This document shows positions 1-5,977 of a stretch of DNA of 5,977 nucleotides, piece after piece (position 1 is the stretch's first letter; every line of letters starts with the position of its first letter). The DNA comes from Desulfobacterales bacterium (GTDB taxonomy: Bacteria > Desulfobacterota > Desulfobacteria > Desulfobacterales > DAOWNP01): the NCBI GenBank assembly GCA_030149595.1, contig JASFBI010000134.1:1-5977 (forward strand). Direction: 5' to 3'. The position numbers and the translations under genes are program-made. The notes beneath the pieces are model-generated. The model was not told where the DNA came from, made no database searches, and was given only the letters and a program-made list of their open reading frames with translations.

Positions 1-1
1 G

Positions 2-1225
2 GCAATAGCAAAAGGCCTAGTAAACGGGATAAGAGTGCTTAATCGCAGTCAGGCTCATGCAGGACCGTTTGGTACCATGCTGCGGGGAGATCTTGGAGCT
101 GAGATAATAAAGCTGGAATCACCAGTTGGAGATCTTTTAAGAGTAGGAAATCCCACTGTTAACATATTAAATTATTATATGTTATCTTTAAACAGAGATA
201 AAAAAAGCATAGTTCTTGATTTAGAAAGTAAAAAAGGCAAAAAAGCCTTTTACGATCTTGTTAAAAATTCTGATGTTGTTTATTCCAATTTTAGAGCAGA
301 TGTTTTAGAAAAACAGGGTTCTGACTTTGATGCATTAAAAAAAATTAATCCCCAGATTATCAGATGCAATATCTCAGGCTATGGCCATAAAGGCCCATAT
401 ACTAAATATCCTGCATATGACATTATTGCCTGCGGCCACAGCGGAATATTGAGTGTTTCAGGCGAAGAAGGCAGACCTCCTGTAATTCCCGGAGGAATTG
501 CCATGGCAGATATGATGGGCGGAATTTATGCTGTTTTATCTGTTTTAGCTTCCATAATAAGCAGATCAAATGAAAAAAAAGGAGTTAGAGCAGAAGTAAA
601 TCTCCTTGATTCAATGATATTTATGCAGAAAGTTCTTTTTCAAACCATGTTTGCAACAGGCAATCCACCTGGCATGCAGGGAAGAAGACACCACATGCTT
701 CCTACATACGGACTATTTGAAACAAAAGATGGATTTATAACCATAGGTCCCAGTGATGACTCCCTGCTTATTAAACTTACAAACCTTGAGCATATAAAAA
801 AAGACCCGGATCTTGACAGCCCTATCAACAGGATTATAAATAAAGATAAATTCATGTCTCATTTTGAAAAAGCGCTAAAGCAGGAAACAACAAAGTACTG
901 GTTAAAACTTTTCCGGGATGAAAACGACATAGCATCAGGACCTGTACTAAACTACGAAGATGTTGTAAATGATCCTCAGGTTATACACAATAACATGATA
1001 AAAGAGATGGATTTAAAAGGCGACAAATATAAAACCATAGGTTCTATATTTAAAATGCCGGGGATTATAGAAGGAGAAAATGAATCTGCACCTGACCTTG
1101 GAGTTCATACCAAAGAGATATTACAAAGTATTCTGAACTATTCAGACAGTGATGTAGAAAAGATACTTAAAGAAAATCAGGAAGCAATACCAAGAATGCA
1201 AAACAGGAAAAAAAATAAAAAGTAG
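2..1225 (+). CDS. Family III (CaiB/BaiF) acyl-CoA transferase, 5' end outside window
   Basis: This gene encodes a family III CoA-transferase, which moves CoA between carboxylic acids through an aspartyl-CoA thioester; it is expected to be cytosolic. The frame is open from base 2. The residues before the first in-window start candidate (GTG at 35) read AKGLVNGIRV, the usual N-terminal strand of the family, so the true start lies a few codons upstream of the window. Visible family features are AGPFGTMLRGDLGAEIIKLE (residues 9-28 from the GTG), the SLNRDKKSIVLDL segment (51-63), GYGHKGPY (115-122) and the catalytic-Asp region IAMADMMGG, with Asp159 from the GTG or about 170 from the first visible codon, matching the expected position. 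About 407 residues are visible, so the gene is nearly complete. The substrate cannot be assigned, because this family covers formyl-, carnitinyl-, benzylsuccinyl- and many other CoA-transferases. It converges on cobQ and has no evident link to it. Confidence 0.9.
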   Translation, partial: AIAKGLVNGIRVLNRSQAHAGPFGTMLRGDLGAEIIKLESPVGDLLRVGNPTVNILNYYMLSLNRDKKSIVLDLESKKGKKAFYDLVKNSDVVYSNFRADVLEKQGSDFDALKKINPQIIRCNISGYGHKGPYTKYPAYDIIACGHSGILSVSGEEGRPPVIPGGIAMADMMGGIYAVLSVLASIISRSNEKKGVRAEVNLLDSMIFMQKVLFQTMFATGNPPGMQGRRHHMLPTYGLFETKDGFITIGPSDDSLLIKLTNLEHIKKDPDLDSPINRIINKDKFMSHFEKALKQETTKYWLKLFRDENDIASGPVLNYEDVVNDPQVIHNNMIKEMDLKGDKYKTIGSIFKMPGIIEGENESAPDLGVHTKEILQSILNYSDSDVEKILKENQEAIPRMQNRKKNKK

Positions 1226-1234
1226 CCATCCATA

Positions 1235-1266
1235 AGGCCGATCTGGATTTTTACCTTGATCGGCCT
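1235..1266. terminator. Inverted repeat just after the CoA-transferase, possible terminator
   Basis: A perfect 9-base-pair inverted repeat, AGGCCGATC and GATCGGCCT, surrounds a 14-base loop. It begins 10 bases after the CoA-transferase stop codon and is the more GC-rich of two hairpins between the convergent genes. No T-run follows the stem on either strand, so it is not a canonical intrinsic terminator. A role in 3'-end formation or mRNA protection is inferred from position. Confidence 0.4.
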
Positions 1267-1272
1267 CAGCAA

Positions 1273-1308
1273 ATCATGAAAGAGGCGTATTTTACGCTCT
1301 TTCATGAT
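1273..1308. terminator. Strong hairpin between convergent genes, possible bidirectional terminator
   Basis: The left arm ATCATGAAAGAGGCGT and right arm ACGCTCTTTCATGAT pair over 15 base pairs with a single bulged G and a 5-base loop, ATTTT. It sits 15 bases beyond the cobQ stop on the minus strand and 47 bases beyond the CoA-transferase stop on the plus strand. The near-perfect symmetry suits a shared 3' structure for two converging transcripts. Neither strand has a T-tract directly after the stem, so termination is plausible but unproven. Confidence 0.45.
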
Positions 1309-1323
1309 ACAATCAAAAACAAC

Positions 1324-2844
1324 TCATACCAGCCCTACCTGTTCATAAATTTTTTCCATATCAATATGTTTTTCAAAATGCTCTGCCAAAAGATCATACT
1401 CTGCATCCCTTGCCTCAAGACCAAATGACCTGTCTATTTTTACATTTTTTATATTTATGGAAGCAAGCCATTTTAAAATGATTTTTACTGAATCAAAAAG
1501 ACCATGGATATATGTCCCCATAAACCTTTTATTATCAGAAACACATCCATCTTCTATGTCACAGGCCTGACCATTTCTCTCTTTTATACCAAACATTGAT
1601 TTCCCACCACAAACCTTGGTATGCCCCATATGAATTTCATACCCAACGCTAAAAACACCATCTAAACCAAAAACAGTTATTGCTGTAATTTTAGGCGTTT
1701 TCAATGTTGTTTCAACGGGCAGAAGAGAAAGACCTGAAACAGATGCAGGAGTGCCTTCCAATCCTTCAGGATCATGGATACAGTCACCCATCATCTGATA
1801 ACCTCCGCAAACACCTAAGATATGACTTGCAGGCTGTTTGGCATACTCTTTTATTTTTTCAGCCCACCCTGTTTTTTCTATCCATTTCAAATCAGATATA
1901 GTACTTTTTGACCCAGGTATTATAACACAATTAAACTCAGACAGATCCTCTGGTTCTAAAACATAACAGATATTTATTTCAGATATTTCAAAAAGAGGCT
2001 CAAAATCAGTAAAATTTGAAATATGAGGAGTTCTGATAATTGCTATGGAAGGGTTATTATTATTAAATAAAACATCTTTTACTACCGGTTTCTCAATGAC
2101 AACGGAATCTTCAGCCTCAATATTAATATGGTTATACCAGGGAAGCACACCAAACACATATTTTCCTGTTTTTTCCTCAATCCAGCTTGTACCTGATTCA
2201 AAAAGAGTCAAATCCCCCCTGAACCTGTTTATAATAAACCCTGAAATCAGATCCCTGAATTTTTCAGGAAGACACTCCAGTGTACCTACAATTTGAGCAA
2301 AAACCCCACCTTTATGGATATCTCCCACTAAAATAACAGGGCCTCCGGCATATTCAGCAATAGGCATATTTACCAGATCATTTTCCATAAAATTAACTTC
2401 AGCACAGGAACCAGCCCCTTCAATTATTATAAAATCATACTTACTTTTAAGCCTGTCCAAGGCACAACAGACCTGCAAAAAAAGAGCTTTTTTTTTTTTA
2501 TGATATTCAGAAGCTTTTGTATTTTTTAGAACCTTGCCAAAAAGTACAACCTGGGCACCTGTTTCACTGGTAGGCTTTAACAATATAGGATTCATATCAA
2601 CATGCGGGAATATTTTTGCAGCTTCAGCCTGAACAATCTGGGCACGCCCCATCTCAAGCCCATCAAAAGTTACACCGGAATTATTTGACATATTCTGAGC
2701 TTTAAAAGGAGCCACAGAAAAACCTCTGTTTGTCAATATACGGCACAATGCAGTTGCAACTATACTTTTACCCACATCAGAACCTGTACCAAAAACACAA
2801 ATACACCGGCCTGCTTTATGCTCATCTTTATTTTTCAATGCCAA
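1324..2844 (-). CDS. cobQ: Cobyric acid synthase (glutamine-hydrolysing), CobQ
   Basis: CobQ uses glutamine and ATP to amidate the b, d, e and g side chains of adenosylcobyrinic a,c-diamide, giving adenosylcobyric acid in the cytosol. At 506 residues it has the usual family length. The N-terminal dethiobiotin-synthetase-like ATPase domain shows GTGSDVGKS (19-27), FKAQNMSNNS (47-56) and EGAGSCAEVN (142-151). The C-terminal type I glutamine-amidotransferase-like domain shows PGSKST (310-315), the nucleophile Cys346 in GVCGGYQMMG, GYEIHMGHT (401-409) and His447 in YIHGLF. The loop EGAGSC has Cys where Pro is common. The start is TTG, overlapping the end of cobO by 17 bases. An in-frame stop nine bases upstream excludes an earlier start, and a second TTG at 2838 is an alternative. 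A run of 12 A residues encodes Lys116-119 without breaking the family alignment. The identification is firm. Confidence 0.96.
   Translation of the reverse strand: MALKNKDEHKAGRCICVFGTGSDVGKSIVATALCRILTNRGFSVAPFKAQNMSNNSGVTFDGLEMGRAQIVQAEAAKIFPHVDMNPILLKPTSETGAQVVLFGKVLKNTKASEYHKKKKALFLQVCCALDRLKSKYDFIIIEGAGSCAEVNFMENDLVNMPIAEYAGGPVILVGDIHKGGVFAQIVGTLECLPEKFRDLISGFIINRFRGDLTLFESGTSWIEEKTGKYVFGVLPWYNHINIEAEDSVVIEKPVVKDVLFNNNNPSIAIIRTPHISNFTDFEPLFEISEINICYVLEPEDLSEFNCVIIPGSKSTISDLKWIEKTGWAEKIKEYAKQPASHILGVCGGYQMMGDCIHDPEGLEGTPASVSGLSLLPVETTLKTPKITAITVFGLDGVFSVGYEIHMGHTKVCGGKSMFGIKERNGQACDIEDGCVSDNKRFMGTYIHGLFDSVKIILKWLASINIKNVKIDRSFGLEARDAEYDLLAEHFEKHIDMEKIYEQVGLV
2488..2499 (-). repeat. A12 homopolymer inside cobQ
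   Basis: Twelve consecutive A residues on the coding strand (T on the plus strand) encode four lysines, residues 116-119 of CobQ. The reading frame is intact on both sides of the run. Tracts of this length are prone to replication or transcriptional slippage and to sequencing length errors. Confidence 0.9.
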
Positions 2845-3343
2845 CCCTGGCCTTTACACCTTTTTTATAATAATGTTTAATCTCTTTCATTTCAGTAACA
2901 AGATCTGCCCTTTTGATAATTTTATCATGGGCTGAGCGTCCTGTAAGTACAATTTCCACATTATCCGGTTTACAATCAATAATTTCAATAAGGTCATTAG
3001 CAGATAAAATATTACATAAAACAGCTGTATTTGCTTCATCAAGTATAACCACATCAAATTCGCCATCTTCTACAAGCTTTTTTATCTCAACAGCACCCTC
3101 TTTTGCAGCAACTATATCAGAAACAGCAGGCTTACCCTTAATAAATCTGCCGCAGCCAAACTGCTTAACTGTTATTTTTGGATAAAACTTATCTAAGGCA
3201 GATATTTCACTATAATCCCCTTTTTTTATAAACTGAGCAATATATACTCTTAAGCCAGCTCCCATAGCCCTTATGGCAAGACCTATGGCTGCTGTGGTCT
3301 TCCCTTTTCCATCTCCTGTATAGACCTGAACATACCCTTTCAC
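2828..3343 (-). CDS. cobO: Corrinoid adenosyltransferase, CobO/BtuR (CobA) family
   Basis: This enzyme transfers the 5'-deoxyadenosyl group of ATP to the reduced cobalt of a corrinoid, cob(I)yrinic acid a,c-diamide in the de novo pathway or cobalamin in salvage. The protein has 171 residues, slightly short of the roughly 180-200 usual for the family because the N-terminal extension is missing. The family P-loop GDGKGKTT lies at 10-17, followed by AQFIKKG (36-42), the Walker-B-like strand VVILDEAN (98-105), LTGRSAHDKIIKRADLVTEM (133-152) and the typical C-terminus ending in VGIEK. The start is GTG with a strong Shine-Dalgarno GGAGG (3348-3352) four bases upstream. It immediately precedes and overlaps cobQ, which uses its adenosylated product, so the two are very likely co-transcribed and translationally coupled. 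A 222-base leader with a large hairpin precedes it. Confidence 0.95.
   Translation of the reverse strand: MKGYVQVYTGDGKGKTTAAIGLAIRAMGAGLRVYIAQFIKKGDYSEISALDKFYPKITVKQFGCGRFIKGKPAVSDIVAAKEGAVEIKKLVEDGEFDVVILDEANTAVLCNILSANDLIEIIDCKPDNVEIVLTGRSAHDKIIKRADLVTEMKEIKHYYKKGVKARVGIEK
2845..2855 (-). promoter_or_regulatory. Ribosome binding region for cobQ, inside the end of cobO
   Basis: Reading the minus strand, AAAGG (2851-2855) sits six bases before the TTG at 2844, and AGGG (2845-2848) sits six bases before the second TTG at 2838. The two starts differ by only two codons and the sequence does not choose between them. Both lie within the last codons of cobO, which favours coupling by terminating ribosomes. 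Confidence 0.4.
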
Positions 3344-3390
3344 AGAACCTCCGTTAAATTTCTTTTAAAGCTTGCTATCTGACAGCATTC

Positions 3391-3447
3391 ATAGGAGCCT
3401 TTCCGACAATAGAAATTTTTTCCCAAGCTCTTCGGACAGACTCCTAT
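3391..3447 (-). promoter_or_regulatory. Long imperfect hairpin in the cobO leader, candidate cis-regulatory RNA
   Basis: On the minus strand, ATAGGAGTCTGTCCGA and TCGGAAAGGCTCCTAT pair over 16 positions with one G-U wobble and one G-A mismatch, around a 25-base loop. The hairpin ends 47 bases before the cobO start. On the plus strand the same wobble would be a C-A mismatch, so the structure is more stable as a cobO-strand transcript. A competing pairing, CTGATAG (3444-3450) with CTGTCAG (3379-3385), also needs a G-U pair and exists only on this strand. No conserved cobalamin riboswitch core is recognisable. It may be a regulatory leader, a decayed mobile-element end, or an upstream terminator. 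Confidence 0.4.
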
Positions 3448-3493
3448 CAGTTATTAACTTACGCTACTACACTCTTTAAAAAAAAATTACAAT

Positions 3494-3521
3494 ATTTTAA
3501 TACTATAAAATTCGGATACAA
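3494..3521 (-). promoter_or_regulatory. Possible sigma-70-type promoter for cobO-cobQ
   Basis: On the minus strand TTGTAT (3516-3521) and TAAAAT (3494-3499) are separated by 16 bases. They lie about 150 bases before the cobO start, so the transcript would include the leader hairpin. The region is so AT-rich that chance matches are expected; a TATAAT at about 3559-3564 is an alternative -10 without a convincing -35. Confidence 0.25.
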
Positions 3522-3565
3522 AAAATCACAGTTTTCGTTCAGACACTATTTCAAGTATTATACAA

Positions 3566-3988
3566 TCAGCGGACACTAATTATTTTAACATTTTGAATAT
3601 GTATGTTTTTTTTAGATATATACCCTACTGCACCTTTTGTGACTATTACATAATTTAATACTGCCTGTTCATCTTTTAAGGTTTTAAGGCTTTTTGCCCT
3701 GCCTGTAAAAACCATGCGCTTCCAGTAAGTTGCAAACTGAGATGGAGTCTTTTTTACAATTTTTCGTACAAAAACATTATGAATATCTTTTTCCCCAATA
3801 ATTACAGGAACAATACTATCATCATTCTCCCACAGAGTTTTCTTACCCAAAAATATCTTTTTTAAATCAGATCTCTTTATCGAATCTATTGCAACACTCC
3901 TGTTTACAATCACTTTAAATTCAGAAGCAGGGCAAATGCTAAAAAACATTATTATGAACAAAATAATAAAAACTATTTTTTTGACCAT
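3566..3988 (-). CDS. Small exported PstS-like (phosphate-binding-protein-like) protein
   Basis: This is a single-lobe member of the small proteins usually annotated as PstS-like phosphate ABC transporter substrate-binding proteins. It has 140 residues from the ATG at 3988, far shorter than a true two-lobed PstS of over 300, and no transporter genes are visible. An N-terminal signal sequence (basic VKK, then a hydrophobic stretch to about residue 19) probably ends near CPAS, giving a periplasmic product. Family features are LKKIFLGKKTLW (42-53), PVI (61-63), FVRKIVKKTPSQFATYWKR (73-91), VFTGRA (93-98) and VTKGAVGYIS (116-125), matching the usual F-G-W, Y-W and pGaIGY pattern. It lies 43 bases after the porin-like gene on the same strand, which suggests co-expression. 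The likely role is ligand binding for sensing or for the porin. The actual ligand is unknown, and phosphate should not be assumed. Confidence 0.8.
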   Translation of the reverse strand: MVKKIVFIILFIIMFFSICPASEFKVIVNRSVAIDSIKRSDLKKIFLGKKTLWENDDSIVPVIIGEKDIHNVFVRKIVKKTPSQFATYWKRMVFTGRAKSLKTLKDEQAVLNYVIVTKGAVGYISKKNIHIQNVKIISVR

Positions 3989-3995
3989 TTTCACA

Positions 3996-3999
3996 CTCC
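3996..3999 (-). promoter_or_regulatory. Shine-Dalgarno GGAG that sets the start of the PstS-like gene
   Basis: GGAG on the minus strand is seven bases before the ATG at 3988 but only one base before the GTG at 3994. This spacing favours the ATG, which removes two residues from the longest possible frame and gives the expected signal-peptide N-terminus MVKK. Confidence 0.65.
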
Positions 4000-4031
4000 G
4001 AATATAATATACAAAACTCTATTTTATAATT

Positions 4032-5423
4032 TTAAAAATTAAATGTCATTTTTGCTGTATATAAAATCCAGTTTTTACTTATTCCATCAGGATTAAAATC
4101 CGTAAGAAGCTGGGCTGTTCCGTTTATAAAATGAGTTTCAAGCTTTAAAAGCAGATTTTTATTAAAATCTATTCTTAATGTGGGAACAATCTCTTTTTGC
4201 CATGCCCTGTGAGCTTCTATCCCCCTCTGCTTTAATTTATCACCTTTTTTATCTGTTCTGTCCGGATAAAACTCTGAATAATAGATACCAGCAGAAAACA
4301 TATCTGAAATTTCATACACTGCCTGTACATACCATCCTCGTACTGAAATTTTAAATTTAGAGATTGCCTCTATTTCTGAAAGATCAAAAGGGGAAAAACC
4401 CTCATAAATAAGGTTGTAATCTAATTTATACATTATATATTCTGATGTAAACACCCATTCATTAAAAAAATACTCTCCTGAAAAAACAAACGCATATTCA
4501 GGCTTAGCATTAAACAATATTGATCCGGTTGTATTAAAAGGTATTTGATCTCCGGGAACAAGCCCGCTGGCAATTAAAACATCCCCATCAAACTCAACAG
4601 GTATTACAACATCAGGATCAACGGACTGGGTTGAGACTCCTAATTTTAAATCTTCGCAAAAAAATGGCATCCACAAAACAGAGATACCTGGAGTTGCAGC
4701 GTTTGCAACCTCTATATCTTCAGGATTCACAATAGAGTTTCTATTATAATTCATCCCTGTAACAGATCCTTGCGGCAAATCATATGCATTTTCAATAAAA
4801 GCTGATGCAAATACTGCCATAAAAGAGTTTATATTAAAACTCATAGCATCTATCACTCCTTTTTCATACATACCAGCACTCCCTATCTCTGAGATACCAT
4901 ACCACAATTCGTATTCAAATTCTCCCAGAAATGATGTAATATTACCATATATCCCACCCCCCCTGTAGGAATTAGATATATCTCTTCTTGATTCATCATA
5001 CACACAGGAGGGAAGCAAAACAGGAACACGGAGCATATCCACATCTCTTCCTCCATTATAAAATCCTAAAGGCACTTTGCATTTCCCAACTCTTATGCCC
5101 AAATAATCTTTAAATTTATAATCACCATGTACCCAGTCAAGAAACAGTTCATTATCTCCAAACTCACCCATATCACGGGCGGCAACTTGCGCACCTAATC
5201 TTAATTTATCCACAGAAAAATTAAAATTTATTCCATACTCATCAAAATTAAAACTACCTTTCTCTTCATTCCCAAACCAGTTATTTTTATCGGTTTTCAT
5301 ATATCCCTGGCTGAGAAATCCGGATACAGTAAAATTATCCATGAGTTGTATTCCATAACATGGAATACAAATAAAACAAAAATACAAGCAAAAAATTATA
5401 GTAATTTTTGATTTTTTTACCAT
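4032..5423 (-). CDS. Porin-like outer-membrane beta-barrel protein
   Basis: This 463-residue protein is predicted to sit in the outer membrane. It starts with a signal peptide (MVKKSK, a hydrophobic core, probable cleavage after CYG near residue 24). The rest is alternating hydrophobic and polar strands rich in aromatic residues, and it ends in TAKMTFNF with the terminal Phe recognised by the BAM machinery. A segment around 107-160 (GIRVGKCKVPLGFYN, RDVDMLRVPVLLPS, YRGGGIYGN) resembles porin-like proteins in which a strand is followed by G-x-x-K-x-P-x-G and an R-D-V loop. The start has a good Shine-Dalgarno AGGAG eight bases before the ATG. It follows the GGDEF gene by 25 bases and precedes the PstS-like gene, in an apparent operon. 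Channel substrate is not determinable. Confidence is high for an outer-membrane barrel and low for any specific transport role. Confidence 0.8.
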   Translation of the reverse strand: MVKKSKITIIFCLYFCFICIPCYGIQLMDNFTVSGFLSQGYMKTDKNNWFGNEEKGSFNFDEYGINFNFSVDKLRLGAQVAARDMGEFGDNELFLDWVHGDYKFKDYLGIRVGKCKVPLGFYNGGRDVDMLRVPVLLPSCVYDESRRDISNSYRGGGIYGNITSFLGEFEYELWYGISEIGSAGMYEKGVIDAMSFNINSFMAVFASAFIENAYDLPQGSVTGMNYNRNSIVNPEDIEVANAATPGISVLWMPFFCEDLKLGVSTQSVDPDVVIPVEFDGDVLIASGLVPGDQIPFNTTGSILFNAKPEYAFVFSGEYFFNEWVFTSEYIMYKLDYNLIYEGFSPFDLSEIEAISKFKISVRGWYVQAVYEISDMFSAGIYYSEFYPDRTDKKGDKLKQRGIEAHRAWQKEIVPTLRIDFNKNLLLKLETHFINGTAQLLTDFNPDGISKNWILYTAKMTFNF

Positions 5424-5448
5424 AGTTTATACTCCTGAAATAAACTAG

Positions 5449-5898
5449 TTAAACTGCTTTTTCTGTTCTGTCTCTACCGCCTGCCTTTGCCTTATACAAA
5501 GCAGAATCAGCTTTGCCGATAAGCTCAGAAGAGTTTTTCCCATGTTTTGGATAAACCGATACTCCAATGGAAACAGAAATGTTCAGCATCTCACTTCTGC
5601 CTGTAACTGTGACCTCTTTTTTAATTCCTTCTCTTATTTTTTCAGCACGTTCATAAGTAACTTCAAGACTTGCCTCAGGCAGAATGAGTACAAACTCTTC
5701 ACCACCATACCTGCATGCGATATCTTCTTCACGTATACTGTTTTGCAGATAACTGCCAAGGGCAGTTAATACAGCATCACCTGTTGCATGACCATAAATA
5801 TCATTAAAAGATTTAAAATGATCCACATCCAGCATAATTATCCCTATCTCCAAACCGCGCCTTTCCACTCTGCTTATTTCACGATCCACAGATCCCAC
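5449..5898 (-). CDS. Diguanylate cyclase GGDEF domain, N-terminally truncated frame
   Basis: This frame encodes a GGDEF domain, which condenses two GTP into c-di-GMP. The key residues are intact: LDVDHFKSFND (23-33, with metal and substrate residues Asp24, Asn32 and Asp33), the active-site GGEEF (65-69), the inhibitory I-site RxxD as REED (56-59) exactly five residues before it, VSIGVS (109-114) and the closing ADSALYKAKAGGRDR (130-144). The first available start is GTG at 5898, with GGAG (5906-5909) seven bases upstream. Starting there omits the first helix of the domain, whose homology continues upstream into an interrupted frame. Catalytic GGDEF domains normally need dimerisation through an N-terminal sensor, which this product lacks, so activity is doubtful. 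It is first in the visible series with the porin and PstS-like genes, 25 bases before the porin. Confidence 0.8.
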   Translation of the reverse strand: MGSVDREISRVERRGLEIGIIMLDVDHFKSFNDIYGHATGDAVLTALGSYLQNSIREEDIACRYGGEEFVLILPEASLEVTYERAEKIREGIKKEVTVTGRSEMLNISVSIGVSVYPKHGKNSSELIGKADSALYKAKAGGRDRTEKAV

Positions 5899-5977
5899 TA
5901 AATAACTCCGTTTCTCAAGTCCTTTTAAACTATCTTTACTGCATTATATTTTTCGATTTTCAACTAACCTTATATTT
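5899..5977 (-). pseudogene. Upstream part of the diguanylate cyclase, interrupted by an in-frame TAA
   Basis: Continuing the GGDEF frame upstream of the GTG gives CSKDSLKGLEKRSYL, which aligns without gaps to the usual D-x-L-T-G-L-x-N-R-R-Y-L opening of the domain, with Thr, Asn and the second Arg replaced. A TAA at 5944-5946 comes next, and before it the same frame reads NIRLVENRKI, typical of the helical linker before GGDEF domains. The homology on both sides of the stop, in one frame, indicates a once-longer sensor-GGDEF protein cut by a nonsense change. TAA also ends other genes here, so codon reassignment is not supported. A sequencing error remains possible. The window ends 31 bases beyond the stop. 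Confidence 0.6.

Noticed and set aside
35..37. GTG as the true start of the CoA-transferase
   Set aside because: Eleven in-frame residues before it match the conserved N-terminal strand of the family, so the gene starts upstream of the window.
1704..3185. Open frames on the plus strand opposite cobQ and cobO (for example 2045-2296 and 2913-3185)
   Set aside because: They lie fully antisense to strongly conserved genes, have serine-rich or low-complexity products with no recognisable domain, and are best explained as antisense shadows.
3344..3565. Classical cobalamin riboswitch upstream of cobO
   Set aside because: The conserved receptor core and B12-box sequences could not be found on the cobO strand, although GGGAA and hairpin-like elements are present by chance. 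Only a generic structured leader is supported.
3542..3578. Direct repeat of TAGTGTC (minus strand) at the end of the PstS-like gene and 30 bases downstream, suggestive of a mobile-element end
   Set aside because: The repeat is only seven bases, one copy is within coding sequence, and no matching inverted end or transposase fragment occurs in the window.
5542..5769. Plus-strand open frame opposite the GGDEF gene
   Set aside because: It is antisense to conserved catalytic motifs, and the predicted peptide shows no domain or convincing ribosome binding site.
5944..5946. Stop-codon readthrough or genetic-code reassignment at the TAA in the cyclase frame
   Set aside because: TAA terminates cobO, the porin-like gene and the cyclase itself in this window, and no recoding signal is evident; mutation or sequence error is simpler.

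Overview
The window is AT-rich, gene-dense bacterial DNA with Gram-negative features: a beta-barrel outer-membrane protein with a signal peptide and a C-terminal Phe, and a small exported binding-protein-like product. Poly-A-rich coding, a family III CoA-transferase, and a cobO-cobQ pair beside a c-di-GMP/porin cassette suggest an anaerobic Desulfobacterota-type organism. That placement is inference only; nothing here fixes the taxon.

Layout. (1) 2-1225, plus strand: a CaiB/BaiF-type CoA-transferase whose first few codons lie before the window. (2) 1226-1323: a 98-base gap between convergent genes that holds two inverted repeats. (3) 1324-3343, minus strand: cobO followed by cobQ, overlapping by 17 bases, for adenosylation and amidation of the corrin ring. 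(4) 3344-3565: a non-coding leader before cobO with a long imperfect hairpin and no recognisable cobalamin riboswitch. (5) 3566-5977, minus strand: a same-strand series read as GGDEF diguanylate cyclase, then porin-like outer-membrane protein, then small PstS-like periplasmic protein.

The two B12 genes work in sequence: CobO attaches the adenosyl group, and CobQ amidates the adenosylated diamide to adenosylcobyric acid. The porin and PstS-like genes would place one product in the outer membrane and one in the periplasm, beside a c-di-GMP synthase gene. This looks like an envelope-linked sensory or uptake cassette, but its ligand cannot be read from sequence.

The most notable anomaly is at the right edge. 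The GGDEF reading frame carries recognisable homology upstream of its only usable start, but that homology is cut by an in-frame TAA at 5944-5946. The cyclase is therefore split from its N-terminal sensor, is a pseudogene, or contains a sequence error. The other item worth pursuing is the cobO leader hairpin, whose imperfect pairs are better tolerated as RNA on the cobO strand.
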